DNA of 64,000 bases from Candidatus Epulonipiscium sp. (GCA_012518255.1 JAAYSX010000060.1:35084-99083); one strand, 5' to 3'. Positions 28,800-37,880 are shown, counted from the first letter of the stretch. The notes: generated from the letters alone by a model not told the origin. Numbers and translations: made by a program.

Positions 28800-30158
28800 C
28801 TATTTATACTTGTCCAAGATCTTATCTGCCTGCTGCTGAGCTTTTTTAAGTGCCTCATCCGCCTCTAAATCTCCATTGACAGCAAACTGTATATTACTAT
28901 TTAATATATCCCAGATAAGGTTTGCCTCATAGGTCGCAAGCTCTGGTTTTGCATAGTTTAATTGTTCCACTCCAATAAGCGCCTGCGGTAACTCTTCATA
29001 GTATTTTTCTAGTAAATGTGTGTTATGGGCATCTTTTTTGGTTGCAATATACCCTGTATTAACAGCCCAATTAGTTGCCTGGGTAGTGCTGGTTGCATAC
29101 CTAATAAATTTCCAAGCTGCCTCTTGCTTTTCCTTGGCCAGCCCCTTAGTTATATAAAAGTTCCCACCACCTATAGTTGACCCCATTTGTTTATTAGAAG
29201 GTAAAAAGGCTATTCCAAATTCAAACCTTGCATTTTTATATATATTGGTTAGGTTTCCTGTCGTATTGTAAATCATTGCATAGTCCCCATTTAAAAATCC
29301 CTTGGGAAGATCATCTCTCCTAATAATATTAGCTGGCATAACTTGGTGCTCGTTCCTTAAATCTGCCCAAAATTCAAGTACCTCTACATTTTCTGGGGTA
29401 TCAAAATAAACACTTTTACCATCTTCACTCATAAGGTTTCCACCCGATAGGTTGTTTTGACTAGCGAAGCTTCCAAAGGTCCACTGGGCAGCCCCCAAAT
29501 TAAGTGGCATCCCGACTCCCCATCTTTCTACATTGCCTCTTCTATCTCTTTTGGTAAGTTTTTTAGAATATCTAATTAACTGTTCCCATGTCCTAGGTGG
29601 TTTATCTGGATTAAGACCTACTTCTTCAAAGGCATCCTTATTATAATAAAGTATTTCTACACTCCTTTGAAAGGGTATCCCATATATTTTGTCATCTACA
29701 TATGAATCTACAATAAATTCATCTAAAAAACCTGTTATATATTCTTCTCCACCATCTGCTTTTATTAAATCGCATAGAGGTTCAATTTGGCCATTTTCTA
29801 CCATTTCATATCTTTTAGATGCTAAATCTACAAATAAGTCTGGAGGTGTTCCCTTTTCAATTGCTTCCTGTCTTTGAATTTCTATTTCTTCATATCCATC
29901 GCTATATACAGGCTTGATTTTAATATCAGGATTTTCCTGATTAAAATCTTTTGCCATCTCTTCTATAAATCCTGCTACAGGGCCATCCGCTTCAACTGGA
30001 TAGAAAAATGTTAATTCTATCTGGTTCTCAACATCTTTATTCTCTTTATATCTAGGGTAGCATGCAACAGCCAATACTGCTATGGCTACATATAATACTA
30101 ACCCTAATATCCTAAGCTGGCCTTGCTTAAGATGCTTTCTTATATAATTATGTCTCAT
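28800..30158 (-). CDS. ABC-type extracellular solute-binding protein (family 1), orphan
   Basis: 452 residues. N-terminal hydrophobic segment ends AVLAVACYPRY, a possible but atypical lipobox. The mature part is a family 1 (sugar-type) periplasmic-binding fold: FYPVEADGP, FVDLASKRYEMVENGQIEPL and the NKDAFEEVGLNPDKPPRTWEQL and AAWKFIRYATS motifs. No permease or ATPase gene is adjacent. The start codon overlaps the stop of the aminotransferase gene (ATGA) and the ribosome site AAGGAG lies inside that gene, so the two are translationally coupled. It is followed at 29 bases by the SpoIID-like gene. Confidence 0.85.
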   Translation of the reverse strand: MRHNYIRKHLKQGQLRILGLVLYVAIAVLAVACYPRYKENKDVENQIELTFFYPVEADGPVAGFIEEMAKDFNQENPDIKIKPVYSDGYEEIEIQRQEAIEKGTPPDLFVDLASKRYEMVENGQIEPLCDLIKADGGEEYITGFLDEFIVDSYVDDKIYGIPFQRSVEILYYNKDAFEEVGLNPDKPPRTWEQLIRYSKKLTKRDRRGNVERWGVGMPLNLGAAQWTFGSFASQNNLSGGNLMSEDGKSVYFDTPENVEVLEFWADLRNEHQVMPANIIRRDDLPKGFLNGDYAMIYNTTGNLTNIYKNARFEFGIAFLPSNKQMGSTIGGGNFYITKGLAKEKQEAAWKFIRYATSTTQATNWAVNTGYIATKKDAHNTHLLEKYYEELPQALIGVEQLNYAKPELATYEANLIWDILNSNIQFAVNGDLEADEALKKAQQQADKILDKYK

Positions 30159-31339
30159 AAAATCTCCTTAAGTATTACTCCTAATCTTTTAATTCCTTCT
30201 TCTATTCTATCTTCTGGCATATTGGAATAGTTTAATCTAAAAGCATTCCTTACTTCCCCATGGGCATGGAAGGGTTGTCCAGGTACGAATGCAACTTTTT
30301 CTTCAATCGCTCTTTGTAAAATTTCTTTACTATCTTCAGTTTCCGGTAGCATAACCCATATAAATAGTCCGCCCCTTGGCTTAGTGTATTTAATGTTCTC
30401 TGGGAAATATTTTTCCATTGCATCTAGCATGCATCTTCTTCTATTCCTATAAAGGTCCTTAATTTTTTCAATATGATTATCTAGGTTATACTCCTGCATA
30501 TACCTAGCAACTATCATTTGATCTATTGTTGATGTTTGTAAGTCTACACCTTGTTTTAGAATAACATATTTTTCTACAAGCGCAGAATCTGCTACAATCC
30601 ACCCAATTCTAAATCCTGGACAGAATACTTTAGAAAAACTGCCTAGGTATATAACATAGCCATTTTTGTCAAAGCTTTTAATGGTTGGAAGTTTTTCTCC
30701 TTCTAGTACAAGCTCGCCATATGGTGAATCTTCTACTATAGGTATATTATATTTTTCTGCAATTTCTACCACTTGTTTTCTTCTTTCCACACTCATACAC
30801 CTTCCTGTTGGATTTTGGAAGTCTGGTATTAGGTAGATAAATTTTACGTTTTTATTGGATTCAATGGTTTCAATTAAATCTTCTATTATTATCCCATCAT
30901 CATCTGTATTTACAGTAGCTAAGTTTACCCCATATGATTTAAATGGTGATATGGCTGTTAAATAAGTTGGATTTTCAACAATAACAGTATCCCCCTTGTT
31001 TATAAACATTTTGGAGGTAAGCTCTAGTCCCTGCTGGGATCCTGATGTAATCATTATATTTTCAAGTGATGCTTCCATATTAAATGGTTTTAATCTTTGA
31101 TCAATTATTGCCCTTCTTAAGTCATCATTTCCTTCTGTTGTTGTGTATTGTAATGCTACTAAGGCATCTTCTTCTAATACTTTAGCTGTTACATTTTTGA
31201 TATCCTCAACAGGAAATAAATCTGGTGCCGGAAGTCCACCAGCAAAAGAAATAACCTCTGGTGTTTGGGTTAGTTTTAAAATTTCTCTAACTTCTGATGC
31301 TTTTGCATTTTGTGCTGTGTCTGATATATTGTATTTCAT
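30155..31339 (-). CDS. PLP-dependent aminotransferase, LysN/class I-like
   Basis: 394 residues from ATG 31339 (GGGGG upstream at 9 bases; the ATG five codons earlier has none). Signatures: SFAGGLPAPDLFP, TSGSQQGLEL, YLIPDFQNPTGRCMS and the PLP-lysine motif GSFSKVFCPGFRIGW. This profile belongs to the 2-aminoadipate / branched-chain / aromatic aminotransferase-like group (MocR-type catalytic domain without the HTH). The substrate cannot be assigned. First gene of the five-gene minus cluster ending with the thioesterase. Confidence 0.88.
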   Translation of the reverse strand: MKYNISDTAQNAKASEVREILKLTQTPEVISFAGGLPAPDLFPVEDIKNVTAKVLEEDALVALQYTTTEGNDDLRRAIIDQRLKPFNMEASLENIMITSGSQQGLELTSKMFINKGDTVIVENPTYLTAISPFKSYGVNLATVNTDDDGIIIEDLIETIESNKNVKFIYLIPDFQNPTGRCMSVERRKQVVEIAEKYNIPIVEDSPYGELVLEGEKLPTIKSFDKNGYVIYLGSFSKVFCPGFRIGWIVADSALVEKYVILKQGVDLQTSTIDQMIVARYMQEYNLDNHIEKIKDLYRNRRRCMLDAMEKYFPENIKYTKPRGGLFIWVMLPETEDSKEILQRAIEEKVAFVPGQPFHAHGEVRNAFRLNYSNMPEDRIEEGIKRLGVILKEIL

Positions 31340-31528
31340 TATTATTGCCCCCATTTATTCATGCTATTAGTTAGATTATCTCTATCCCTCATTATAGCAT
31401 ATAAAAGTCTAGTTTCTCTATGGTTTTGCATAAGTTTTTTGTATGGTATGACAAAATAATAGCGTTTTTGCCAATAAAGTAGTATAATGTACTAGAGAAT
31501 ATAAACTATTTTTGGAGGTGACTATTAT

Positions 31529-31765
31529 ATGAGAAAAACAATTACTATTAATAGCGTTTCAGATATTCAAAAAATCAATTCAATTATAACACAGTATCCT
31601 TTTGAGGTATGGATTCATAGTGATAATAGCATCGTAGATGCTAAATCAATACTGGGTATGTTTGTACTTGGTCTTAATGAACCTATGTATATGGTTATAG
31701 ATGATGATGTAAATCCTGATAGCTTAATTAAGGAGTTATCTCCATATGTGAATTTCTTGGATTAA
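31529..31765 (+). CDS. HPr-like protein lacking the phosphohistidine
   Basis: 78 residues, start with GGAGGTG upstream. It follows the HPr fold pattern: the segment VDAKSILGMFVLGLNEPM matches the Ser46 loop and following helix of HPr, and the flanking strands fit. The N-terminal region that normally has GLHARPA with the phosphorylatable His is replaced by ITQYPFEVWIHSD, so it cannot carry phosphate from enzyme I in the usual way. Such degenerate HPr-like proteins occur in Clostridia; function unknown. A TATAAT box lies at 31483-31488. Confidence 0.75.
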   Translation: MRKTITINSVSDIQKINSIITQYPFEVWIHSDNSIVDAKSILGMFVLGLNEPMYMVIDDDVNPDSLIKELSPYVNFLD

Positions 31766-31769
31766 TATT

Positions 31770-31847
31770 AAAGGTATGTATCATATTTAGCACTTTTACA
31801 AGCACAAGCTTTGCTTGTAAAAGTGCTAAATATGATACATGCCCTTT
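31770..31847. repeat. Long palindrome (29-base perfect arms) between convergent genes
   Basis: Arms 31776-31804 and 31812-31840 are exact complements around the loop CAAGCTT; with AAAGG/CCTTT flanks the stem is about 35 bp. It contains CACTTTTACAAGC, close to the ACTTTTCACAAGC core of the palindromes at 33685 and 42294. There is no good T run, so it is either a repeat-family member reused as terminator or an RNA stabiliser. Confidence 0.8.
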
Positions 31848-31870
31848 ATAGTCTGTCTAGTTTTTAGTTG

Positions 31871-32119
31871 TTAAATAAGTATTCCTACTTTTTTTAGTTT
31901 TTTTAGGATTTGGGTTCCATGGCACATGTTTACTCTTTCTGTCACATCTCTTCCTGCGCTTACTCCAAAGTGTACTCCCCTTGACCACTGCGGGATGGGT
32001 GTAACGTCGTATATAATGCCGTCAACTGCTACATATGCTGGGCTTCCTTCTCTGCCATCATATTGTTCTAACTGCTCTAGTGTAAGAAAAATTTGATCAT
32101 TTTCATTATTATCTCTCAT
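31871..32119 (-). CDS. Small cytochrome-b5-like heme-binding domain protein
   Basis: 82 residues. FLTLEQLEQYDGREGSPAYVAVDGIIYDV, WSRGVHFGVSAGRDVTERVNMCHG and a final LKKVGILI match the stand-alone b5-like proteins of Clostridia. The HFG and CHG histidines are the candidate heme ligands in this divergent subfamily. Probably cytosolic; electron partner unknown. The start is ATG 32119 with AAGGAGAG upstream. It diverges from pyrB. Confidence 0.82.
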   Translation of the reverse strand: MRDNNENDQIFLTLEQLEQYDGREGSPAYVAVDGIIYDVTPIPQWSRGVHFGVSAGRDVTERVNMCHGTQILKKLKKVGILI

Positions 32120-32199
32120 TATACTCTCCTTGCTGTCCTTTATTATAATCTTATTCCCCTATGAAAATTATATTCTTTTTAATTTAAAGGAAAAATGTG

Positions 32200-32228
32200 T
32201 TGATTTTTTTAAACAGTAGTGATAGTAT
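32200..32228 (+). promoter_or_regulatory. Candidate pyrB promoter
   Basis: TTGATT (32200-32205), 17 bases, TAGTAT (32223-32228); an overlapping TATACT lies at 32226-32231. Transcription would begin right before the PyrR-type hairpin. Confidence 0.45.
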
Positions 32229-32238
32229 ACTTTTGAAA

Positions 32239-32272
32239 CCTTTAAACTAGTCCAGTGAGACTGAAAAGGAGA
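32239..32272 (+). promoter_or_regulatory. PyrR-binding hairpin overlapping the pyrB ribosome site
   Basis: The leader has the sequence AGTCCAGTGAGACT within CCTTT...AAAGG. Pairing is CCTTT/AAAGG (lower stem), AGTC/GACT (upper stem) and a CAGTGA hexaloop, matching the known PyrR-binding consensus (UCCNGNGA loop in a two-part stem). The lower stem contains the AAAGGAG ribosome site eight bases before ATG. PyrR bound with UMP would therefore hide the site, suggesting translational repression and not the transcription attenuation of Bacillus. No PyrR gene is in the window. Confidence 0.75.
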
Positions 32273-32279
32273 GATAAAT

Positions 32280-33197
32280 ATGAATCATTTAATTAGCCCT
32301 ATGGATTTATCATCAGATCAGCTCGATAGTATCTTAGATCTAGCAGGTAAGATCATTGAAAGGCCTGAAGATTATTCACAGGTATGTAAGGGAAAGATTT
32401 TAGCAACTTTATTTTATGAACCAAGTACAAGGACAAGGCTTAGTTTTGAAGCCGCAATGCTTCGTCTAGGCGGAGAGGTTCTAGGTTTTTCGGAGCCTAG
32501 CTCAAGTTCTGCTGCTAAGGGGGAGAGTATTGCAGATACCATAAGAACTGTAGGCTGTTATGCAGATATTGCAGTTATGAGGCACCCAAAGGAAGGTGCA
32601 CCTAAGGTAGCTTCTATGTACTCACAGATTCCAGTTATTAATGCTGGGGATGGTGGTCATCAGCATCCAACCCAAACTTTAACAGACCTTTTAACTATTA
32701 AGACAATCAAGGGTGGCTTTTCTAATCTTACTATAGGCCTTTGCGGAGATTTAAAATTTGGACGAACCGTTCATTCTCTTATTAAGGCTATGGTTAAATA
32801 TGATAATGTTAAGTTTGTTCTTATTTCACCAGAAGAGCTCAAAATACCTGAGTATATTAGAACACACATCTTAGAGAAACAAAATGTTGAATTTATTGAA
32901 ACTACAAATCTTGAAGAAAATATTGGTGACCTTGATATTTTATATATGACCAGGGTACAAAAAGAACGCTTCTTTAATGAGCAGGATTATATAAGACTAA
33001 AAGACACTTATATTCTAGACAAGGAAAAGATGAAAAGTGCGCCAGAGGATTTAATTGTTATGCATCCACTACCTAGGGTTAATGAAATTGCCCTTGAGGT
33101 AGATTCAGATCCTAGAGCAGTTTATTTTAAACAGGCAAAGTATGGTATGTTTGTTAGAATGGCCTTAATGATGCAACTTCTGGAGGTGTCTATATGA
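32280..33197 (+). CDS. pyrB: Aspartate carbamoyltransferase catalytic subunit
   Basis: 305 residues. Carbamoyl phosphate plus aspartate to carbamoyl aspartate, committed step of UMP synthesis. Carbamoyl-phosphate loop [14 protein letters not shown] (47-60), the SSSAAKGES 80s loop, [27 protein letters not shown] and [11 protein letters not shown] are present. It overlaps pyrI by four bases (ATGA), so catalytic and regulatory chains are coupled in translation. Controlled by the PyrR-type leader directly upstream. Confidence 0.97.
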   Translation: MNHLISPMDLSSDQLDSILDLAGKIIERPEDYSQVCKGKILATLFYEPSTRTRLSFEAAMLRLGGEVLGFSEPSSSSAAKGESIADTIRTVGCYADIAVMRHPKEGAPKVASMYSQIPVINAGDGGHQHPTQTLTDLLTIKTIKGGFSNLTIGLCGDLKFGRTVHSLIKAMVKYDNVKFVLISPEELKIPEYIRTHILEKQNVEFIETTNLEENIGDLDILYMTRVQKERFFNEQDYIRLKDTYILDKEKMKSAPEDLIVMHPLPRVNEIALEVDSDPRAVYFKQAKYGMFVRMALMMQLLEVSI

Positions 33198-33628
33198 GAT
33201 TAAAGATTAATAGTATCAAACAAGGTGTTGTTATAGATCATATTAGGGCTGGGCAAGGTACCAAAATTTTCAACTATCTAGGTCTTGATAAGGCTGATTT
33301 TACAGTTGCTCTTATTATTAATGCCCAAAGCAAGAAACTTGGTAAGAAAGATATGATTAAGGTTGAAAATGAAATCAATATAGATTTTGCAATACTTGGG
33401 CTTATTGACCCTAATATTACAGTTAATATTATTAAAGATGAGGCCATTTGTGAAAAAATTAAACTTGAACTACCTACCACTGTAGAAGAGGCCATAAAAT
33501 GCAAAAACCCTAGGTGTATAACATCTACGGAAAAACATATTACAGATATTTTTGAATTAGTTAATAGGGAAAAAGGTATTTACAGCTGCCAGTACTGTGA
33601 TGCGCTATATACCATCCCTAATATGTAA
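33194..33628 (+). CDS. pyrI: Aspartate carbamoyltransferase regulatory subunit
   Basis: 144 residues, full length. The N-terminal allosteric domain begins [20 protein letters not shown]; the C-terminal zinc domain has Cys103, Cys108, Cys132 and Cys135 (CKNPRC...CQYC). It gives nucleotide (CTP/ATP) control of PyrB in the dodecameric holoenzyme. Usually found in enterics and some Clostridia but absent from Bacillus. Ends before a long palindromic terminator. Confidence 0.96.
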   Translation: MRLKINSIKQGVVIDHIRAGQGTKIFNYLGLDKADFTVALIINAQSKKLGKKDMIKVENEINIDFAILGLIDPNITVNIIKDEAICEKIKLELPTTVEEAIKCKNPRCITSTEKHITDIFELVNREKGIYSCQYCDALYTIPNM

Positions 33629-33684
33629 GTAAAGGTATGGAGTTTGCATATGGCTCATATCCCTTCACTACTAAGCAACTATTA

Positions 33685-33758
33685 AAAGGGAGTATGTCCC
33701 GTAGAAGACTTTTCACAAGCAAGGCTTGTGCTTGTCTTCTACGGGACATACTCCCTTT
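33685..33758. terminator. Palindromic terminator between pyrI and pheT, CACAAGC-core family
   Basis: Outer arms 33685-33709 and 33734-33758 are perfect 25-base complements. The interior TTTT-CACAAGC-AAG-GCTTGTG-CTT forms a second small stem. A TTTATTTTTA tail follows on the plus strand. It shares its centre (GAAGACTTTTCACAAGC) with the palindrome at 42294, while the outer arms differ. Confidence 0.85.
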
Positions 33759-33762
33759 ATTT

Positions 33763-36156
33763 TTAATGGTCTCTTATTTCTGCTTCAAAGTTTGTTTCTA
33801 AACCATGTATTATTTTCTTAATGGTTTTAGTAACTTCTTTTTCTTTTAATGTTTTATCAGGTGAACGGAAGGTTATATTATAAGCCATAGATTTATAGCC
33901 CTCTTCAACTTGCTCACCGTAATATACATCAAATAATTTATACCTCTCTAGGTATTTACCACCACGTTGATTAATTATTTTTGCTATATCTCCCGCTAGT
34001 ATATCTTCTTTTACAAGTATAGCAATATCCCTACTTATTGATGGATATTTAGGAAGTGGTTTAAACTCTTCTTCTAACTTAGTAATTTCTAATAGGCTTG
34101 CAATATCAATTTCCGCAAAATATACCCTTGTCTTAATATTGTAATTTCTGCTTACATCAGGATGAATTTCTCCGAATGTCCCTATTCTCTTATTACCTTG
34201 TACTATATCCGCTCTTCTTCCTGGGTGCATCCAGCTAGCGTCATTGTTTCTGGTATATTCTACCCTATCGCTACACTTTAGACTTTCAAATAGCGACTCT
34301 ATAATTCCTTTTAGTGTATAGAAATCTGTCTCTGGGCCGTACATAGCAATAGTTAGCTTTTCTAATTCCTTAGGAAGTTCCTTTTCCTCATCTTTAATAA
34401 AGATTTTACCTATTTCGTATAGGGCTGCACTTTCATTCCTTCTATTGTAGTTGGTACTTATTGAGGTTAACATACCATTTAGGGTTGTTGTCCTCATAAT
34501 ACTAAAATCTTTACCTAGGGGGTTGCTTATCTCAAGTACATCTCTAAGTTTAGAGTCCTCTTCTATTTTAAGAAGATCAAATACCTTCGGGCTTTCGAAT
34601 GTATAGGTCATTGCCCCATATACACCATGAAGGCTCATTACCTGCCTAATTAAATCTTTTATTTGTTGCTCCCTAGTTTTTAGGCCTACCGTTGGTCTAC
34701 CTCTTTCTAGGGTTGGTTCAATCTTATCATACCCATAAAGCCTAGCTACTTCCTCTGCAAGGTCTGCCATTATGGTTATATCTGGTCTAAAGGTAGGTAT
34801 TGTTACTTTCTTATTTGACCTATCCACTATAAATTCTAGTCGGGTAAAGTAGTCTATCATTACATCTTCTTCTATTTTTGTTCCTAAAAATTTATTGATT
34901 TCATCTGGATCATATGAAATAGTAATAGGTTCCCTTACTTTTGGGTATATATCTATTACTTCTGATACTACTTCCCCTGCTCCAACTTCTGCTACTAATT
35001 GTGCCGCCCTATCAAGTGCAGGTCCTACATTATTAGGATCTAGTCCCTTTGTATATTTAATTGATGAGTCACTTATAATTCCAAGTTTCTTTGAAGATTC
35101 CCTGATATTAGGACCATGGAAGTTAGCACATTCAAATAGTATAGTTTTTGTATCCTCAGTAACCATTGTATCTTCCCCGCCCATAATTCCTGCTATAGCT
35201 ATTGGTTTTTCTGGGTCTGCTATAACTAGCATTGATGGATCTAGGTCAACCTCTTCTTCTAGTAGGGTTACTATCTTTTCTCCTTCTTTTGCATTCCTTA
35301 CAATAATCTTTTTATCAACTAACTTATCGTAATCAAAGGCATGCATAGGCTGGCCAAATTCAAGTAGCATATAGTTGGTTATATCTACTATATTATTAAT
35401 TGGACGCAGTCCTGCTGAGATTAGATGATCTTTTAGCCACTTTGGTGATGGTCCTACTTTTACATTTTTTATAATACGAGCTGCATAGCGGGGACATAAA
35501 TCTTCATTTTGAATCTCTATATCTGCCATCTGCCTTGCATCTTCCCCTATTTCTGGGACTGTAATAACTGGGTAATTAAATGGCTTATTAAATGTTGCTG
35601 CTGCTTCACGTGCAAGACCTAGTATACTAAAACAGTCTGGCCTATCTGATGTAATTTCATACTCTACAACTGTTTCACCTAATCCAAAAAATGGCTTTAC
35701 ATCATCTCCTAGCAGCACATTGTATTTACATACATATACTCCATTTTCAGGAGCATCTTCTACTTCATCTACTTCAAAGCCAAGTTCCTCTACTGAGCAC
35801 ATCATACCCTGGGATTCTACCCCTCTTAGCTTACCGCTTTTGATTTTCAGACCATCTGCTAGGGTAGCACCATCTAGTGCTAAGGGGATTACATCTCCTA
35901 AGTCCACATTGTCAGCAGCAGTTACAATTTGAAGTTCCTTATCCTGCCCCGCATCTACCTGCATTACACGTAATCTATCTGCATCTGGATGTGCTTCTAC
36001 CTTAGTAATTTTAGCCCAAACTACTTTAGAAATCTCTTCTCCTGTTTCTTTGTAGGTTTCTATATTTGAACCTGACATAATCATTCCGTCAGTGAATGTT
36101 ACTATATCACAATCTATATCTACATATTGCTTTAACCAAGACATTGGTACGTTCAT
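33763..36156 (-). CDS. pheT: Phenylalanyl-tRNA synthetase beta subunit
   Basis: 797 residues, normal. Order: N-terminal B1 (MNVPMSWLKQYVDI), EMAP-like tRNA-binding domain (about 40-150, VVWAKITKVEAHPDADRLRV), B3/B4 editing domain (about 210-400), B5, catalytic-like core (YTFESPKVF, MRTTTLNGML) and the C-terminal ferredoxin-fold anticodon-binding domain (FKPLPKYPSISRDIA). Works as an alpha2-beta2 enzyme with PheS, whose gene lies 41 bases upstream; both follow the T-box leader at 37242-37503. Confidence 0.97.
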   Translation of the reverse strand: MNVPMSWLKQYVDIDCDIVTFTDGMIMSGSNIETYKETGEEISKVVWAKITKVEAHPDADRLRVMQVDAGQDKELQIVTAADNVDLGDVIPLALDGATLADGLKIKSGKLRGVESQGMMCSVEELGFEVDEVEDAPENGVYVCKYNVLLGDDVKPFFGLGETVVEYEITSDRPDCFSILGLAREAAATFNKPFNYPVITVPEIGEDARQMADIEIQNEDLCPRYAARIIKNVKVGPSPKWLKDHLISAGLRPINNIVDITNYMLLEFGQPMHAFDYDKLVDKKIIVRNAKEGEKIVTLLEEEVDLDPSMLVIADPEKPIAIAGIMGGEDTMVTEDTKTILFECANFHGPNIRESSKKLGIISDSSIKYTKGLDPNNVGPALDRAAQLVAEVGAGEVVSEVIDIYPKVREPITISYDPDEINKFLGTKIEEDVMIDYFTRLEFIVDRSNKKVTIPTFRPDITIMADLAEEVARLYGYDKIEPTLERGRPTVGLKTREQQIKDLIRQVMSLHGVYGAMTYTFESPKVFDLLKIEEDSKLRDVLEISNPLGKDFSIMRTTTLNGMLTSISTNYNRRNESAALYEIGKIFIKDEEKELPKELEKLTIAMYGPETDFYTLKGIIESLFESLKCSDRVEYTRNNDASWMHPGRRADIVQGNKRIGTFGEIHPDVSRNYNIKTRVYFAEIDIASLLEITKLEEEFKPLPKYPSISRDIAILVKEDILAGDIAKIINQRGGKYLERYKLFDVYYGEQVEEGYKSMAYNITFRSPDKTLKEKEVTKTIKKIIHGLETNFEAEIRDH

Positions 36157-36197
36157 AAGTCATTTCTTCCTTTCTGTATTCTATCCTTTTGCTTTTA

Positions 36198-37217
36198 TTA
36201 AAACTGGGATATAAATCTTACATCATTCTCATAGAATAAACGTAAATCATGTATGCTGTATTTTAGCATTGTAATACGCTCAAGTCCCATTCCAAAAGCA
36301 AATCCACTATATACTTCTGGGTCTATTCCTGCCATTTCAAGTACCTTAGGGTGAACCATTCCACATCCTAATATCTCTATCCAACCTGTTCCTCCACAGA
36401 TGTTACATCCTTTTCCATCACACATAACACATGATACATCAACTTCTGCACTTGGTTCTGTAAATGGAAAATAGTGTGGCCTAAATTTAACTTTAGCCTT
36501 ATCTCCAAATAGGGATTTTGCAAACTCTGCTAGTGCCCCTTTTAGGTCTCCAAAGGTAATATCCTTATCAATTACAAGTCCTTCTATCTGGTGGAATACT
36601 GGCGAATGGGTTGCATCAACTTCATCACTACGATACACCTTACCAGGGGCTACCATACGAATAGGTGGCTTTTGGCTTTCCATAGTGTGTACCTGCACTG
36701 GTGATGTACATGTACGTAGCATCATATCCCTTGTAAAGTAGAATGTATCTTGCTCATCCCTTGCCGGATGGTCTGGTCCTAGATTAAGTGCATCAAAGTT
36801 ATAGTAGCCTGTTTCTACTTCACGACCATCTACTACTTCATATCCCATTCCCAGAAATATGTTTTCTACTTCTTCTTGGGTTTTCTGAATAGGATGCATC
36901 TTCCCTATCCTAATCTTCTTGCCTGGCATGGTTACATCAATTACTTCTTCGTCTAATTGCTGCTCCTGGGCTAGTTTTTCTAATTCCTTTTTCTTCTTAT
37001 CTATAAGGCCTTCTATATTTTCCCTAACCTCATTAGCTAGTTTGCCAATAGCTGGGCGTTCTTCCGGCTCTACTGATCCCATTCCCCTTAGTACTGCTGT
37101 TAATTCACCTTTTTTCCCTAGGTACTGGACTCTTAAATCTTCTAACTCTTTTAATAAAGTCTCTGATTCTAAAGCCTTGGTTGCTTGCTCTCTAATCTTC
37201 TCTAATTTTTCTTGCAT
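36198..37217 (-). CDS. pheS: Phenylalanyl-tRNA synthetase alpha subunit
   Basis: 339 residues. N-terminal coiled coil (about 1-85) for tRNA binding, then the class II core: GKMHPIQKTQEEVENIFLGMGYE, motif 2 region with FNALNLGPDHPARDEQDTF-like loop, HQIEGLVID and motif 3 GFAFGMGLERITML. A small Cys cluster (CVMCDGKGCNICGGTGW) is inserted before motif 3, as in many PheS proteins. Start ATG 37217 with AAGGAG upstream. First gene of pheS-pheT. Confidence 0.97.
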   Translation of the reverse strand: MQEKLEKIREQATKALESETLLKELEDLRVQYLGKKGELTAVLRGMGSVEPEERPAIGKLANEVRENIEGLIDKKKKELEKLAQEQQLDEEVIDVTMPGKKIRIGKMHPIQKTQEEVENIFLGMGYEVVDGREVETGYYNFDALNLGPDHPARDEQDTFYFTRDMMLRTCTSPVQVHTMESQKPPIRMVAPGKVYRSDEVDATHSPVFHQIEGLVIDKDITFGDLKGALAEFAKSLFGDKAKVKFRPHYFPFTEPSAEVDVSCVMCDGKGCNICGGTGWIEILGCGMVHPKVLEMAGIDPEVYSGFAFGMGLERITMLKYSIHDLRLFYENDVRFISQF

Positions 37218-37241
37218 TTCTTTCTCCTTTCAACTGCAAAT

Positions 37242-37503
37242 AAAAAAAGCCCCATCCCGGTAAGGGACGAAGCTTATATTTCGTGGTACCACCCTTGTTT
37301 CTATACCAATGGCATAGACACTTGAGCTGCTGTAACGGGCGACCGATACTTTCTAATAATTAATAAAAACATTCAAAAGTATAGCTCTGATGGGAATTTG
37401 GATTGTATAAGGAACCTAAAGATGCTTACAGCCAAGGCATCTTCTCTCTATAAGTATTATACATCTTACTAACATCGTCATTGCTTATATTATATTCATT
37501 ATA
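37242..37503 (-). promoter_or_regulatory. T-box riboswitch leader of pheST
   Basis: On the minus strand the leader holds the canonical T-box core GGGTGGTACCACG (37282-37294). It is followed by a terminator whose arms AAGCTTCGTCCC and GGGATGGGGCTT pair with some G-U and run into seven T (37242-37274). Upstream are the stem I elements (GATGCC...GGC...GCATC). Two TTC triplets (phenylalanine codon) lie in the stem I 3' region and could be the specifier. It senses uncharged tRNA-Phe and allows read-through. Confidence 0.93.
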
Positions 37504-37509
37504 TTACAT

Positions 37510-37537
37510 ATTCTACTATAGTTATTAACTTTGTCAA
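37510..37537 (-). promoter_or_regulatory. Promoter of the pheST T-box leader
   Basis: TTGACA, 16 bases, TAGAAT on the minus strand, about 8 bases before the likely start of the leader. Confidence 0.7.
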
Positions 37538-37733
37538 GACATATTCTTGGAAAGCCAAACATATGTAACACAGTCCTCTAAAAACTTCCTCAGAAGGTGC
37601 TGTGGTCTTAAATAATTTTAATATTGGTTATAAGAATTCAAATTGCATATATTTAATGGCTTATAAATAATATAATAACAGGTTGCATAATTAACACCAC
37701 AGTTGGAAATGTTAGGACTATTCCAAATAGTTG
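37538..37733. other. AT-rich intergenic region, no gene seen
   Basis: Between the pheST promoter and the ABC-operon promoter I see only AT-rich sequence with one imperfect hairpin (CACAG...CTGTG enclosing CTTC-CTCA-GAAG near 37566-37605). No ORF has a ribosome site. It probably marks the left boundary of the inserted ABC island. Confidence 0.4.
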
Positions 37734-37762
37734 TTGACTACACACCAAAAATGGTATATAGT
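37734..37762 (+). promoter_or_regulatory. Promoter of the three-gene ABC operon
   Basis: TTGACT (37734-37739), 17 bases, TATAGT (37757-37762), leaving a leader of about 110 bases before the first ATG. Confidence 0.65.
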
Positions 37763-37795
37763 CGTAAATGATGATATATATAGTTATTGTATGTC

Positions 37796-37812
37796 AGAAC
37801 ATCAGTTGTTCT
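37796..37812 (+). promoter_or_regulatory. Inverted repeat in the ABC-operon leader, possible operator
   Basis: AGAACA-TCAGT-TGTTCT, a perfect 6-base dyad with 5-base spacer, about 25 bases downstream of the expected transcription start. A repressor site or small RNA hairpin; no regulator gene is adjacent. Confidence 0.35.
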
Positions 37813-37880
37813 AATTGGACAAGCACACATTTTGAATCTTTGCTGAAGTAGAAGGATTTTAAACTGAAAGGAAATATAAT

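Noticed and set aside
37768..37851. A 27-codon frame (MMIYIVIVCQNISCSNWTST..., Cys/Ser/Thr-rich) in the ABC-operon leader, which could look like a small bacteriocin precursor.
   Set aside because: No ribosome binding site before the ATG, no leader-peptide cleavage motif and no modification enzyme nearby. It overlaps the operator-like dyad, so it is probably chance.
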